Below are positions 32,655-45,200 of a DNA stretch of 64,000 bases, one piece after another. Within the stretch, counting starts at the first letter, position 1. Each line of letters opens with the position of its first letter. The stretch covers positions 213,215,973 through 213,279,972 of the forward strand of contig JBOZIK010000001.1 of assembly GCA_051453625.1 (NCBI GenBank). The letters run 5' to 3'. The DNA is from Welwitschia mirabilis (lineage: Eukaryota; Gnetophyta; Gnetopsida; Welwitschiales). Both the position numbers and the translations under genes were made by a program. Below the pieces are notes generated by a model. It saw nothing but the letters and a program-made list of their open reading frames with translations. It was not told where the DNA came from and ran no database searches.

Positions 32655-33134
32655 TGCAACCTTTATTAAGGTTGATATTATTAGTTTAGTACTTAAATTT
32701 AATCTTATATTTCATTTCCATAATTTAATAGTTATATTTATCCATATTATATTTTATATATATTATAACTTATGTTTGTTAGGATTAAGACATATTTTTT
32801 CCTAATTGATCTATGTTATAAGGGCTGATCATGGTGATAGATAGTAGTTAAATAGATTCATTACTTAAAGTTATTTCATTTGCATTCCATCTATAAGAAT
32901 TACATTTATGTTCATTGTGCATTACATTTTTGTATTATTTCTTAATTTCATTTACCTAAAGAAAAAAGAATAAAAAAGTTTGTCAAAATCAATTCTATAA
33001 CTTTTAGTCTAATGCCTTTAATGGATTAGACATTCAAGTTAACTCTTATCTATACTAGTGTGTTTTTTATTCAAGCATTTTTTTAATATAATTTACTTAA
33101 AGTTTTAAGGATTACATAAATTTAAATTATAACA
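32655..33134 (+). repeat. G3 5' LTR, right part
   Basis: It starts TGCAACCTTTATTAAGGTTG, the block that in the G2 LTR follows the point where the left part (16198-16966) stops, and continues through the family LTR tail to AACA at 33134, three bases before a PBS. Together the two parts total about 1.25 kb, the length of a whole family LTR. Confidence 0.8.
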
Positions 33135-33137
33135 TTT

Positions 33138-33155
33138 TAGCATTGTTCATAAGAA
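33138..33155 (+). other. G3 primer-binding site, tRNA-Asp type
   Basis: TAGCATTGTTCATAAGAA compares with the expected TGGCGCCGTTGCCGGGGA at 8 of 18 positions; eight of the ten differences are transitions. On its own this is weak. Its exact place three bases after the LTR end, and the following text matching the G4 and G5 leaders, support it. Confidence 0.65.
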
Positions 33156-35060
33156 AGGATATATGGAGTTGGAGGACTATTACTATCTAAGTACCTTAGA
33201 TTCTAATTTGAGTTATTTATCTAAATAGTCATTTTTTAAATTTATATTTCATAGGTTTATATTTTATAATTTTTATTTTATTAGTGTTAATAAGTTTTAT
33301 CGTCTTCTCTATCATCCAAACAATGGTAAAAATAATAGTCTACAATTAGTGTTTTTATTTTTTCTTTTTTTCTTTTTTTATTACAATAATGTTTTGTATT
33401 TTTTAGTAGTGTAATAAAGTCTACATCATCCCCTCTACCCTCTAAACAACTATGAAGATCAGTAATTTTATTTCTATTTTCTTTTTCTATAAAATATATT
33501 TGTTGGTCATTTCTTATATCATCTAAGCAAAAGATAAGAGAATAGCCATTATGCATTTTCTAAGTATGCAAGAACATGATAAATTCTAGTAATAAGACAA
33601 AACATCAAAGAGAGCAAAATGTGATAGACGAAAACATGAGATAAGGCTTATTTAACTACAAACAAAATCTAGATATGCATATCCTAAGTACACAAATTTT
33701 GAGAATTAAGGAAAAATATTTTTCTGATTTTATTATTTCAAATTTAAATTTTTCAAAATAAAAGTATGAAAATAATAGAATATAAGTAGATCATGTTATT
33801 TTTCCTCATCTATGTCAAATACAATACAAAAGTAAAAACAAGTAGCTTCATTTAGTATAAGAATCATTGTATGAACATCTACTTTAAATGCAAATGCTAC
33901 ATTTAAATATTTGACAGCTAATAGAAAACATGAAATCCAAATTTTTTTTATTTTACTTCCTCCTAATGATATAAAATTTAAAAATTTCAGTGCATACCCA
34001 ACATTCTCGAGATAGCCTGAAGAGGATCCTTTCCAATATCTAGCAAACATAGAGCAATTGGGGCTTACCTCAAGAAATGGAAAAAGTAAATTACTAATCA
34101 AACTTACATGGTCACACTGAAGGCAAAAGAAAAGATTTAATTTAAACCAATTTCACAAAAGAGTATTTAGTTATGAAATCAAGTACAAAAAGCTTTTATT
34201 AAAATATTTATGAGTAAAAGTTCCATCAGAAAATGAATGAAGGAGGTTATCAATTTTTAAGAACAATCCCATAAAGATTATGCAATAACTTATGAATGAT
34301 TTATCATAGCTATTACTTCTAATGCTATTGATAAATTTCCTAAAGAAGAAATAATAAATTATTTTTATAGTGAATTGAATAGTCAAACAAAATAACTTGT
34401 AGAATTTTCTTATGATGGAAACTTTATGAACTTAATCTTAAATGATGCATGAAACTTGTTGAAAGATCTAGTTAACATTTGTCAATCTTTGTCAAAACCA
34501 ACTTTTAGAGAAAATTAAACTATAGGCCAAATTATAAAAGACTTAAAAGAAGTGACAAATAATAATAAGGAATAACAACAACATTTATCTAATATGATTA
34601 AGTATTTCACTACTACTTTGAAAAAATAGACTCAAATGATAGTTAATGCAAAGGTCACAAATGAAGAAAATATGACTTCAAAATGTGACATATGGAAGAA
34701 CAACTCTTATTTAACAAAAGAATTTCCCTTATTGCCATCATATAAAGAGAGGATGTTTGAGGAAGTAGGTGCATTTAATCAAAGGAATTTCAACTTTAAA
34801 AATCAACCACAAAATCAACAAGAATGAGTGGATAATTGAATCAAAATCCTTTTGAGAATAGATTCAAGAACTCAAAATTTCAGCCACATAACTCTAACTT
34901 TCAACCAAGTACCTCAAATATTTAATTAAATCATAGCGATTTACTTAATAAATCAATAGAGGAGTTGAGAAAAATGTAAGAAAGAACCAACAAAACCCTT
35001 GAAAATCAAAGTAAAAACATTTAAAACCTAGTTATTATCCTTTAACAAATAATGTTATCT
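33156..35060 (+). pseudogene. G3 leader and gag remnant
   Basis: The leader runs to about 33940, then gag blocks follow: KFKNFSAYPTF (33965), EEDPFQYLANIEQLGLTSRNG (split by a stop upstream; 34020-34085), FHKRVFSYEIKYKKL-like text (34150-34190) and a decayed FKNNPIKIM block (34255). An open stretch at 34636-34827 covers the knuckle region: KCDIWKNNSYLTKEFPLL, where the CxxCxxxxHxxxxC ligands are reduced to the first Cys, followed by an FNQRNFNFKNQPQNQQE tail typical of Athila-type Gag. A coil-like LINKSIEELRK-type stretch lies near 34945-35000. Confidence 0.75.
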
Positions 35061-35339
35061 AATTAACAGAAGGATCTCAATATTTACTAAACCCAAATGA
35101 AGTTAGGAGAGATTGGAAGGTAGTAATTGGAAGTGATAATTATACAAAACTACCTATCCATAAGGCTTCATACTCCAAGAATGATGAAAAATATAGGAAA
35201 AGGATGATGTAAAAATATTAAAAACATATGACTTCCCTTTAATTTTAAATGTTAAGCATATCATAAAATATTATTTGTAAGAAAATAAAGGGAAAAATCT
35301 AAATACTTCTTCGCTTACTAGGCTAAACATAAATACTAC

Positions 35340-35830
35340 TTACAATTAATACTTATAATCCTTAATGCAAGAGGTAAGAATTAACTTATATTTTTGAAAA
35401 CTCTTACAAGAAAATTCTAAGTATACTAAGTTGTGGAAAGGCCTTGAAATAAAAAACAAAATGTACCATTCCTAGTAAGATCTTCTTTATACAATCTATC
35501 TCCAACTTAGTCATGAAAAACTATTCTAAATTCAAAAAACCTATGATAGCAATGATGAGTTTTACTTTAAAATGAAATATGAGAATTAGAAAATCCTTAA
35601 TAGATACAAGAACAAGTGTAACATATGTCTCTTCACATATGTAAATAGCTTAGATTGGAAAATAGATTTGAACCTACATGAATCATCTTATAGTTGGCTC
35701 ATATTTTAATTAAGAAACTTTTGGGAATTATTAAAGGCTTAGTTATTCAAATATAAGAAGATTTATACCCTAAAATGTGGTTATTAGTAAAGGAGAATAT
35801 GACAAAAGTTACCCATTACTCTTACAAAGA
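35340..35830 (+). pseudogene. G3 protease remnant
   Basis: At about 35578-35615 the frame reads RKSLIDTRTSVTYVSSHM, aligned with the ALIDxGASVNxMP block. The Asp is kept but the next Gly is Arg and the Ala is Thr, and the NxMP part is lost. The gag-protease linker precedes it (35390-35560) and aligns with G1 100-400. A segment at 35790-35850 aligns with the IxGRPFL region but has stops. Confidence 0.7.
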
Positions 35831-36430
35831 TCCTTTTGTGCAATCACTTACTATATCATTAACAAATAAACTAAAATGATGGAATGTCATATAGGTAATA
35901 ATAAATTCACCATTTGAGTTCTTGATTCTAATATGAAAGATACAAGACATAAGTAAAACTTAGAAAAAGAAATTAAACCAACTTTATTTTTACAAAATTT
36001 CTTGGTTAAAGAGATATAGTTAATGCTACATAAATCAACTTTTTATGTTGCTCCAATTGAAATAAATTATCTCGATCATGAGAATGAGGAAGTTTTAAAT
36101 TGGGAATAAGTTCAACATGTGGGATTGAATGAAAGTATTTTTAACAAGAGGCATCATCCACTATCATCATCTAAATAATAATCATGAATGATGATCAACA
36201 ATGAAAGTTCAATAATAGTCAATGAAGATTACAAGTTAGATTTAAAAGAATTACTCAAAGGTTTAAAGTACATCTTTTGGTTTAATAACCCTTAAAAATC
36301 CTTGGTGATAAGTAAATTTCTTATCACTTAATAAGAATCCAACTTAGTATTACTTTTAAGTAAAATTCTTATTCTTAAACCCATAAGTATTTAACTTCCA
36401 TTTACCCTTTCATAGCCTAGCATAAAATCT
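35831..36430 (+). pseudogene. G3 protease-RT linker remnant
   Basis: It aligns with G1 680-1250: the CHIGNNKFTI-like start (35885), an acidic segment (35960), a LHKSTF-like block (36025), then DLKELLKGLKYIF-like text (36240-36275) and an LVISKFL block (36300). A local run rich in ATCATC words (36152-36200) includes the half-palindrome CATCATCTAAATAAT. Heavily stopped. Confidence 0.6.
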
Positions 36431-37270
36431 ATTTTGAAGATAATGATATACTAGTTAGACAACCCTAATGAAGGATAAACTTAATTCTTAAGTAAGTAGT
36501 TAAGTATGGAATTATTAAACTTATGGATTCTAGGACTATCTATGATATATGCAATAGTTAGTGGGTTATCTCCTTAATGGTAGTACCTAAGAAGGGTGGA
36601 AAGCAAAGAATGTGCATTGACTTTAAAAAACTTAATGAGGTTACTAAGAAGGATCATCATCCTTTATTTTTTTTTTTAGTAAAGTACTTGATAGAATCTA
36701 AGGACATGCCTACTACTATTTTTTGATGTATATAGTGGTTATAATTAGGTTTTCATAGCTATAATGACCAAGTAAAGATAACCTTCACTTCTTATTTTGG
36801 AATATTTACCTTTAGAAGAATGCCTTTTGGACTTTACTTGGAACTTTTCAATGAGAGATGATGGGTATATTTTATAATATGATATAGATATACATTGAGA
36901 TCTTTATGGATGAATATCATGAAAATATTAGAGAAAGTCTTAGACAAATTTATAAAAAGTAATATACACTTGAGTTGGAAAAAAAGTTCCTTTATTATTA
37001 ACAATGGGATTGTTTTAGGTAATCACATTTATAGTGATGAAATTAGAATCAATCCTATAAAAGTAAGTATTACTTAAAACCTTAACCCATCAACTAATGT
37101 TAAACAAGTTAAATCTTTCATAGTCACACTAGTTTCTATCACTATTTTATCCAAGACTATGTAAAGATTTATAAACCCTTTCATTTATAACTTGAGATAT
37201 AACTAAGTTTGATTCGAATAACTTATGCTAGCTTTCTTTTGAAACACTTAAAAATAAAATTGTTTTAAAC
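36431..37270 (+). pseudogene. G3 reverse transcriptase remnant
   Basis: Blocks in order: a VVKYGIIKLMDSRTIYD-like block (36498-36545), SKWVISLMVVPKKGGK-like and QRMCIDFKKLNEVTKKDHHPL (36555-36665, partly shifted), the FLDGYS region lost by substitution near 36720, MPFGLYLELFNE (36822), IEIFMDEYHE (about 36893) where the second Asp of MDD is Glu, then an open stretch 36895-37077 in another frame with HLSWKKSSFIINNGIVLGNHI. The connection block follows to 37200. Dead polymerase. Confidence 0.8.
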
Positions 37271-37279
37271 CTATTGTAA

Positions 37280-37670
37280 TAGGACCCAATTGAACTAAGG
37301 ATTTTAAAGTATTTATGATGCTAGTAACATCACTATGGGTGGGGTTCTTAGTTAAAAATGTAAAAAAGGTATTAAAGTCATATATTATATTAGTAAAACT
37401 TTTTCTCAGGACTAATCTAACTACACTAGCACTTAAAAAAATGTGTACGATTATCTTTTATCTTAATTACCTTAGACACTATGTTCTTGGCTTTCATACT
37501 AATGTTTACACAGATTATGTGACTATACATTACCTTATGACTAAGAAAGATAGTAGTACTAGACATATTACATGCATCCTTCTTATCAAAGAATTTAATA
37601 TTACCATCATTAATAAGGCTAGGAAATATAATATTATTTTAGATCACTTATCTCAACATTCTTAGTGGTA
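37280..37670 (+). pseudogene. G3 RNase H remnant
   Basis: An open stretch at 37315-37665 begins within the domain. Its frames give MGGVLS-like text near 37335, KKVLKSYIILVKL, LTTLALKKMCTIIFYL (TTEKE lost), HYVLGFHTNVYTDYVTIHYL (the last Asp of YTDHA kept), LMTKKDSSTRHITC and LDHLSQHS (the DHLSR boundary). It is 116 codons without a stop, but the first Asp and the Glu are not in place. Confidence 0.8.
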
Positions 37671-37779
37671 AGCTTATAATTAATGATTTCTTTCTTGATG
37701 AATAACTTTTTGTTGTTAAAAGACTCTATGCCATCTCCATACCCATCCTAATCTTTGGTATGCTGATATTTTGAGTTAC

Positions 37780-38960
37780 CTTGTTATCATGAAGACACCT
37801 CAACATTGAAATTGTAACCAATGAAAATATATTTTCTATATGATTTGTGATTATGAGTGAAATGAATTCCATATTTATTGTGGGTGCAAAGACCAAATCT
37901 TGCATAAATGTGGGTTAATATGGGAAAATATTGACATGGTTAAACTTTATTATGATGAGGTATGTATGGGATACTTTAGTCATCAAAAGACTATAATAAA
38001 AATTCTTTACTCTAGTTTCTATTGGTTCATCCTTTCTAAGAATTCTTTTGACTTTTCTTGAAGTGTAAATGTTATGGCATCTAATCTCTTTTAATATATA
38101 CCCCTTAAACCTATTCTTAAATGTAACCATTTAATTATTATAGAATTGACTTTATAGGCTCTATCTAACTATATTCTCATGATAAAAATTACATATCAGT
38201 GATTGTTGATTATGTTATCAAATGGATTAAAGTAATTCTTACTATCATAAATGATGCTCATACTATTTGTAATTTTGATCAAACTTATATATTTTAGCAT
38301 TTTGGTTTTCCTAGAATTATAATTAGTAATTAAGAAACTTATTTCATTAATCATCTTTTTTAAAAACTTCTTCAATTTGTTGGAATTGAACATTCAATTT
38401 CTTATGCTTATCACCTTCAATCTAATGGTAAATTTAAAAATTCAAATAGGAAAATTAAGAAGACGGTTGAAAAATCTCTCTTTATCAATAGGAAAACTTG
38501 GACTTCTAAACTTAACAATGTCATTTGGGCTTATTATACTACTTGGCAAAATTCTCTTGGATTTTCTACTTATGAACTTGTGTACGAAAAAAATTGTATC
38601 TTACTAGTTGATGTTTTTTTATAACTCTTAACCTTTTAAACTTAGATCAAAATCTTAAGACTCAATTATTCCAATTCAATCACTTAGATGAAAAAAATAC
38701 TCATCCTATGCATTGTTAACTTATTTATAAAGTCTGAGCCAATTTCAAAAAGATAACTCATAAGTAATTTAAGCTACATGAATTAGTCCTTTTACTCAAG
38801 TTCATCTTTTACATAACAAGTTAACCTATCAATAATTAGGTCCTTATCTCTTAAAAAAAGTACATTCTAATGGATTAATTGAAATTTTTAATTTAAGGAC
38901 TAGGGAAATTTAGAAAGTTAATAGAGAAAGGTTGAAAATATATGATTCACCTACCAAATA
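37780..38960 (+). pseudogene. G3 integrase remnant
   Basis: Zinc-binding text is decayed (CGCKDQILHKC near 37880; YYDEVCMGYFS near 37950; FYWFILSK near 38018). Core: IDFIGSI-like (38145), YISVIVDYVIKWIKVI (38192-38235), FGFPRIIISN then a stop at 38331-38333 and ETYFINHLF; the second Asp is Asn. Then AYHLQSNGKFKNSNRKIKK with Lys (38436-38438) at the catalytic Glu, SLFINRKTWTSKLNN, IWAYYTTWQNSLGFSTYEL and VYEKNCIL. The open stretch 38377-38607 is only another frame of this domain. The C-terminal part runs to about 38950. Confidence 0.8.
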
Positions 38961-41183
38961 TTCCTTAGACATAATAGAAGCGCTTGTTTTGGGAGCACCT
39001 CTCAATAAGAATGAATTCCCTCTTGCTATTGTCTAAATTCTTCCTCCGCCAATTCCTTTGGTGAACATCATGATATCACTTGGATATATTTAACTTGACT
39101 TATGTGTTACATTATGAAATTACCATGATTAGTAATCTTTTACTTAGGCCTTTCAAAATGATAAGATTTAATTCACCCAATCTTAAGACATTTTCCATCT
39201 ATGAACTTTAGTTTAAAGGAAGATGCCTTAGTTATTATATACTCTCTCAATAGTATAAGTCTTTATTTATTTAAGTATGTCCTCCCTTATTTCTCATCTC
39301 ATTACTTCATCATTATCCTTAAGAGTACTTGATCATGTGGGTTTTAATTTAAAAAACTAAAAAATAAATAAAGAAAGAAGAACAAAATAAATAAACAATG
39401 ATTATGATTTTTTTATCTAAGCTAAAAACATGGTTATCATAGTGTCATACCATAATAGGGTAAATTTTCTCAAGAGGGATGGACTCAGTTGATCATGCTT
39501 CATGGGTACTTACTTCTTTGATAGTGGTTTCCCTCTCCTTATCATAAAAATAATTATTACTTAGAGGCTATAGGATCAATGATGCCTTTAATATCATTAT
39601 ATGTATTACTTATTTTCTAGATTCATTACATATATAATACTTCTACATGATCATTTTACTTTTTAGGATTCTAGTGTGTTTTGGGATGGAAGTAAGTGAG
39701 CTCATTGTTAAGCAACTTTTGATCTTATCATTCATTAAGTTAATACATTAGATATGCTTAGCATCATCATAATCACTGCCTTTTTGAATGGTACTTTATA
39801 AAGTTTTTACATCATGTCATGCATTATTAATCTAGTGATTTTATGATTCTTATTAAGGGACTTTGCTAGGTTACATTTTAGGATAGGTGAAAAAATCTTA
39901 TTCATGTTTTTAGTTGTCCATTTTTATTTTTTATTTTTCTTGGTCATTTTATTTATTATTTTAAAGATATTCCATACTTTTTCATCATAATATTTAGGAT
40001 GTAATCATTTAGTAGTTTTCTTATTGTAAATTTGTTTTCACTCATGGTTTTTATCCATAGGGGTTAACTTTTAGCACTTTTAATGGGTGATTTTCTTTTC
40101 ATTCATGATGATATTTTTTCCATGTCTCTTTTAAGTTTTAACACATTAACTTTCTACTTTTTTAAGATTTTTAGTTCAGACACATTTGAGGATTTTGCTT
40201 AGCATTACTTCTCTCTACGTGGTGCATTATCATTGTCCTATCCTATATCCCTTTTCTCTTTCCTTGAGTTCTTTCTATTTTTAACTCCTTTACCTAATCC
40301 ATTTGATGATTATTCTTAAGGTTTTACCTATCTCTTAGAGTTTTCAATGACTTTTTCAAGCCTCATTATTGCTATCAATGGCTATTTAACTCTACTTTAT
40401 TGTTTTACCAAACCCTTTTTATGTGATTATTTTTCTATGTCTATCATCAAGATTATAATTCAAAAGAAAATACTTTTTTTTTTTTGTAATACCTCTTTTA
40501 TATCATAATTTAGGATTTATTGGTTTTCATATGGTAGTAGGATGCATTTATGCGATATTTTTGAGCGATATATATATATATAATTTCTAAGATATGCATT
40601 ATGGTTATTGTTTAGTAGGCCATAACAAAGTAATTATAAGATCTTCTTATAAGTATAATCTAAAAGATTCATAAGGCCATGTACAAGGGGAGTGATGTTA
40701 TGATTATATATTTCTCACTTTTAGGTTATACTTATTGATTGGTTTATAAACATCATTTTGAGTTATTACTATTTTATTTAAATATATGCATCATCATTAT
40801 TTTGAGTTATTAGGGTTATATCTTATAACTATTTTTGTGTATGAAATTTAATTTTTATCTTATGACATGTAAAACATTTTAGGAAGGGGGCTAATATAAA
40901 TTGCAATACTCTAATGTTTTTTATTATCATGTTTTTAGGCATTTAAGTTTTATTCTAATTCTTTGAGCCTATTTGCACCATAATCATGTAGATAATAATC
41001 AGGATGATATATCTATTACATATTCTATATAGGTACTATGTTAGTTTACTAGTTCTATACTTGATCCTGCATGGTAAAGATTTCTAAACTTTATTTATGT
41101 TTCCTTAGTTATTATTTATCTTAGTCAATTTAACTCACAATTTGTAGTTGATCACTTACTTTGTTAAGAACTAATAAGGCTAC
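38961..41183 (+). other. G3 3' non-coding region
   Basis: About 2.2 kb between integrase and the purine tract, aligned with G2 5700-7460 and with the integrase-proximal part of the G4 and G5 3' regions. It lacks the extra 3' ORF remnant of G4 and G5. No coding frame is seen. It contains a short (TA)n run near 40570. A promoter, terminator or other regulatory element is not evident. Confidence 0.65.
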
Positions 41184-41193
41184 ATGGGGGATA
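41184..41193 (+). other. G3 polypurine tract
   Basis: ATGGGGGATA lies directly before the LTR start TGTTGTGAAGC. A G-rich purine block touching the 3' LTR is the plus-strand primer site of LTR elements. It agrees in position with the tracts of G4 and G5. Confidence 0.7.
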
Positions 41194-42288
41194 TGTTGTG
41201 AAGCTAAATTATATATATTTGATGGGATATTTTGAGTACTTTTGTAGAACATTTAGGTAGGGTTAGATAGAATTTTAATGATTATGGAGAATTAATGGAT
41301 AATAAATAAAAAATGTAATTCTTGACATATTTAGAGGCATTTTAGGCAAATTATGATACTTAGCATTTTGACAATAAGATCAATGACTAGAAGGTTGATT
41401 TCTATTAGCTAGAGAGATCAATAAGTCTCTCATTCCCTATGTCATCCCTAAAATAGTTAAGACAATCGTAATACTAATATGGATTGAGGATGCAAAGCTA
41501 GAAAATAATAAATCATCTTCTATTGTGGGGCGTCATCTCCTATTGTCATTTAAACGATAGTTAAAATGATAGTTATCTCATACGAATAAATGAATTATAT
41601 TTCTAATGGAGTCATGTACCTTATGTGGGATACTAAGATTTCATCTCTAACTTTTACGATTTTGTTCTATAATCTTTAATCAAAACCATAAATATCCCAC
41701 TTGATCTCACTTTCAAATTCATCTTTTATATCAGAAAGTCTTATGATAGAAGATTAAAAGGAAATGAGATCCATCCTATGCTATAGAGAGAAGTCTTTCT
41801 TAGTATTAGGTTATGTATCCTCCATTTAGGTACTACTACTATGTAAGTGTATGTTAGCTTGAGATTAATAAAAGTTTGTTTTAATTTTATTATGTGTGAA
41901 TATCCCTTGTAGTCTATGTTGGTTATAACTTTGTGATAGTTTCATAGTTGATCTATGATATAAGGGTTGATCTTAATAACAAAAAGATTGATAGTTAAAA
42001 CGATTTATTACTTAGAGTTATTTCATTTACATTCCATCTTTAAGCATTATGTTTACATTCATATTATATTTTATTTATACATTGTTTCTTAACATCATTT
42101 ACCTAAAGGGAAAAAAACTAAAAATACTTTATCAAAATCAGTTCTCTAACTTCTAANNNNNNNNNNNNNNNNNNNNNNNNNNNNNNNNNNNNNNNNNNNN
42201 NNNNNNNNNNNNNNNNNNNNNNNNNNNNNNNNNNNNNNTAACATTTGCTTAAGGTCAGAAGGATCTCATAAATTCACATAATAATAAT
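41194..42288 (+). repeat. G3 3' LTR
   Basis: It starts TGTTGTGAAGCTAAATTATA, shares the TTTGAGTACTTTTGTAG opening block with the 5' LTR at 16198, a decayed TATA at about 41687 and the CAAAATCAGTTCTCTAAC block near the end. The 82-N gap 42157-42238 agrees in size with about 85 bp in the G2 LTR, unlike the 1000-N gap in G4. The end near 42288 is set by alignment (text TTCACATAATAATA) and has no clear CA. It lacks the CAACCTTTG stretch of about 180 bp present in the 5' LTR and G2. Confidence 0.75.
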
Positions 42289-45200
42289 TATTCATCTATA
42301 AACATATTCTTATGTATAGATATTTTCTTTCCTATAAAATTTTTTAAGAATTATATTTATTTATCTACCTCATGGTTAATGGAATATGATTTAAGTTACA
42401 AATAATTATTTTTAATTTATCTACTTCATAAATAGTAAAATATGGTTTTAAGTTATGGATATTTACTTAGGAAATATATTTATGTTAAAGATATTTAACA
42501 AAGTTCAAGTTATAATGATTATCTATTATCTTTTGTAATGGGAGCTAAATTTTTTGGCTTTTAAAATTTAGATACAATTTGATATTATAGCACTATGACA
42601 GCAATTTTATTGGTTATATTTATTGTGAAGTTCTTATAAGATTCCAGTTTAGTATTTGGTGAGGAATAATTATTCTATAGCCATTACACATTTAAACAAC
42701 AAAGGAAAAATTTGAGACAGAAAGATTCTAGCCATGAAATACCTTCATCCTTAGTTCTCTATAATTGTCTTTTAATTCTTAAATGAAGTAAATTTTTAAG
42801 AGTTAGAGGAATTGAGTCCTTTATTAATGATAGTTGTAGAGTTCTTGGTTCATAAGATCCAATTGCCTTCTATATTTTTTAAGTTTATTCATTTTCTTAT
42901 TCTTATAAAACTTATTCATTTAAGAGAGCCTTTAAATTCTCTTAAATATGACTTTAATGAATGAAGGGTTTTATGATTTTTTTAATCCTATTGATAAGGA
43001 TATACATATTTAGCCTTATTGTAAATTTTGGAACTTGATTTCTTTCTAATGTTAAATATTAATAAGGATAATGGAGACACGGTTATGGGGGAAGCCTTTT
43101 TTATGTCTTCAAATGAAAACCATATGGAGTCATATAAATCCTAGGTATAGCTCTATAAGAAAAGCCTATGAATGGAGGGCTTCAAACAATCATATCCCTT
43201 AATGGTACCATCATTTCAGAGATTCTTTTTCTTCTAGGAATCTTCTCATTCATAACATTTTATAGACCATGCTCTTGATAAATGTCGCATAGACTTTAGG
43301 AAGTTTGGAAAAATCTATGACATTTATCTACAATAGGAGAACCTTCAGGGATTTGATTTTATTAAGTATTATAATTTCATTGATGTTTCTAATGTAAAAT
43401 ATCATTACTTTTGAAAAAGATATAAGTATGATTTTCATCAAGGAGAGTAGAAAAGATCCAAGAAAATGGGGATGAAATAGAGATATAGGTTAGGGTTTAG
43501 TCTAGAATGCTTGCAATACTATGGAATATCATGATTTCATTTGTTTTCACATTCCACATCTTAAGATTCATCATATTCTAGAGAAAGAAATGTAAAATAT
43601 TACTTAAGATTATATTCAAATGATAAAGAAAGAAGTGATTTTCTAATCTAATCAAATATTTGGTTGAAATGATGAATATGTGAAGGAAAGATAAATGTAT
43701 TCCTTCTTGTCATCCTATCTAATAATAATTGAATGTGGCTTCTTTAGAAAAAGGAAAATCATAAAAAAGTTAATTCATGATATTACTTTTGTGATTCTAA
43801 TGGTTTCATAAAATGTTACCTTATAAATGAGTAACAACAAGCTTAAGGATCATTGTGCCTTTGTTTTGGGAAATTTCTACTTTTGTTTCATATACTAAAA
43901 TGAGCTTCACTTACTTGCCAATATTAGTTTTTCCTCAACTAGATCTAATAACCATTTGCAGCCCATTTCTTCATTATAAGAAGGATGAATCACACCTAAG
44001 AAAAGAAGAAAAGAAGCCATCAATTAAACCAGGAGATAAAGTGTAAAATGGAGAAGACAAAGAATTACTAGATCTATAAAACTCAAATAAATCCTTAACA
44101 TGAAAAGTATCATCCATGAATATTAAATCACTTATTTTTACAAAATAACATGGATTCTTCCCTATTGCCCTCTTACCTTCCTCTAGCTAGTTCATCTGTT
44201 TGAACCTATGCCTTTGTTTTGGATCATTACTTTTTCTTTTACTAATTCTTTTACCTTGAATAAATAGTATTAGTGTTCTTCATGCCCATTGAAGGTAATT
44301 CATTAAAATTATAACATCCTTTAATTATCTTTCTTTGTTATTATATTAACCTAAAATTGATCGTTCTTACAACTATTCTTTCTCACCGAACTATACAAGT
44401 ATTTATTCTTTTTTTTTTAATGTTTTCCACCAATTTCAAAATCTCTAGAACCTATATTCTTATGAATTTTCACTAGGACATCACCTAAATACATTTTTAG
44501 TAATATGATATTTAATCAAATTAGATATAGAAGTATTTGCAATAAAAAACAATCATCTAAAATAGTGGAGGCATCCAAAGAACCTCCTAATTTGTCAATT
44601 GAAGGAATGAAGGAAATAAGATCATCATATAAATTCTATCCATATCTTTGAGGCATAATTTTAGGATCATGTACTAGTTTGAAATCTACATCAAAATCAT
44701 AATAAGTCAAGAATTTGAGGAAACAAAGTGTAAAGATTTAATGATAAGGTCATCTAAGAATACTAGTAGTTATTAGTCTATTGGATTTTCAAAAGAAACG
44801 CATGTTAAAAGAACATTTAGTAAAATTAATATTTTGAGCTAATGTTTTGTTTAAAGATATTATCAAATAATTATACTTATCAAAGATAAATAATTTTTAA
44901 AATAAGTCATATAAGTCATGACTCTTCCTTCCAAAGCAATTTTGCCCTTTGCTATAAGGCATTAATAGCATCTTGAGTAGAACTATGGCACTCTTGAGTC
45001 AATGCATCTCCTTTATAATAAATAACTCCATTAGATTTCATCCTGGAAAAGCCTTAATCATGGTATATTTTTCATACTTAAGGGTTAGTACCATTCTTTA
45101 ATGCCTTCTCTCTCTTAGTAAGTTAGGGAGTCAGATAAGTATGACACTTTTATTTTTGCATTTTAATTTTGGCACTTCTAGAGGCTTCATCATCTTTTCA

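Larger units (their letters stand above)
16198..42288 (+). mobile_element. G3: near-complete Athila/Tat-like element split by G4
   Basis: G3 has a 5' LTR in two pieces (16198-16966 and 32655-33134), a PBS, gag, protease, RT, RNase H, integrase, a 3' region, a purine tract and a 3' LTR, all on the plus strand. The two 5' LTR pieces are complementary parts of one LTR when set against the G2 LTR, and G4 fills exactly the space between them. Without G4 the element is about 10.4 kb, a usual size for the group. Target-site duplication is not clear (ATAGT on the left; an ATTAT-like word on the right). Confidence 0.8.

Noticed and set aside
16962-32659. Target-site duplication for G4
   Set aside because: The flanking words AAAAA and TGCAA share only the last two bases; I do not claim a duplication.
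38377-38607. 76-codon plus-strand open frame as a separate gene
   Set aside because: It is another frame of the G3 integrase core; the motif-bearing frame runs through the same bases.
43300-43360. RRM-type RNA-binding gene
   Set aside because: Only two short motif-like stretches separated by a stop, without the rest of the fold; kept as an observation, not as a gene.
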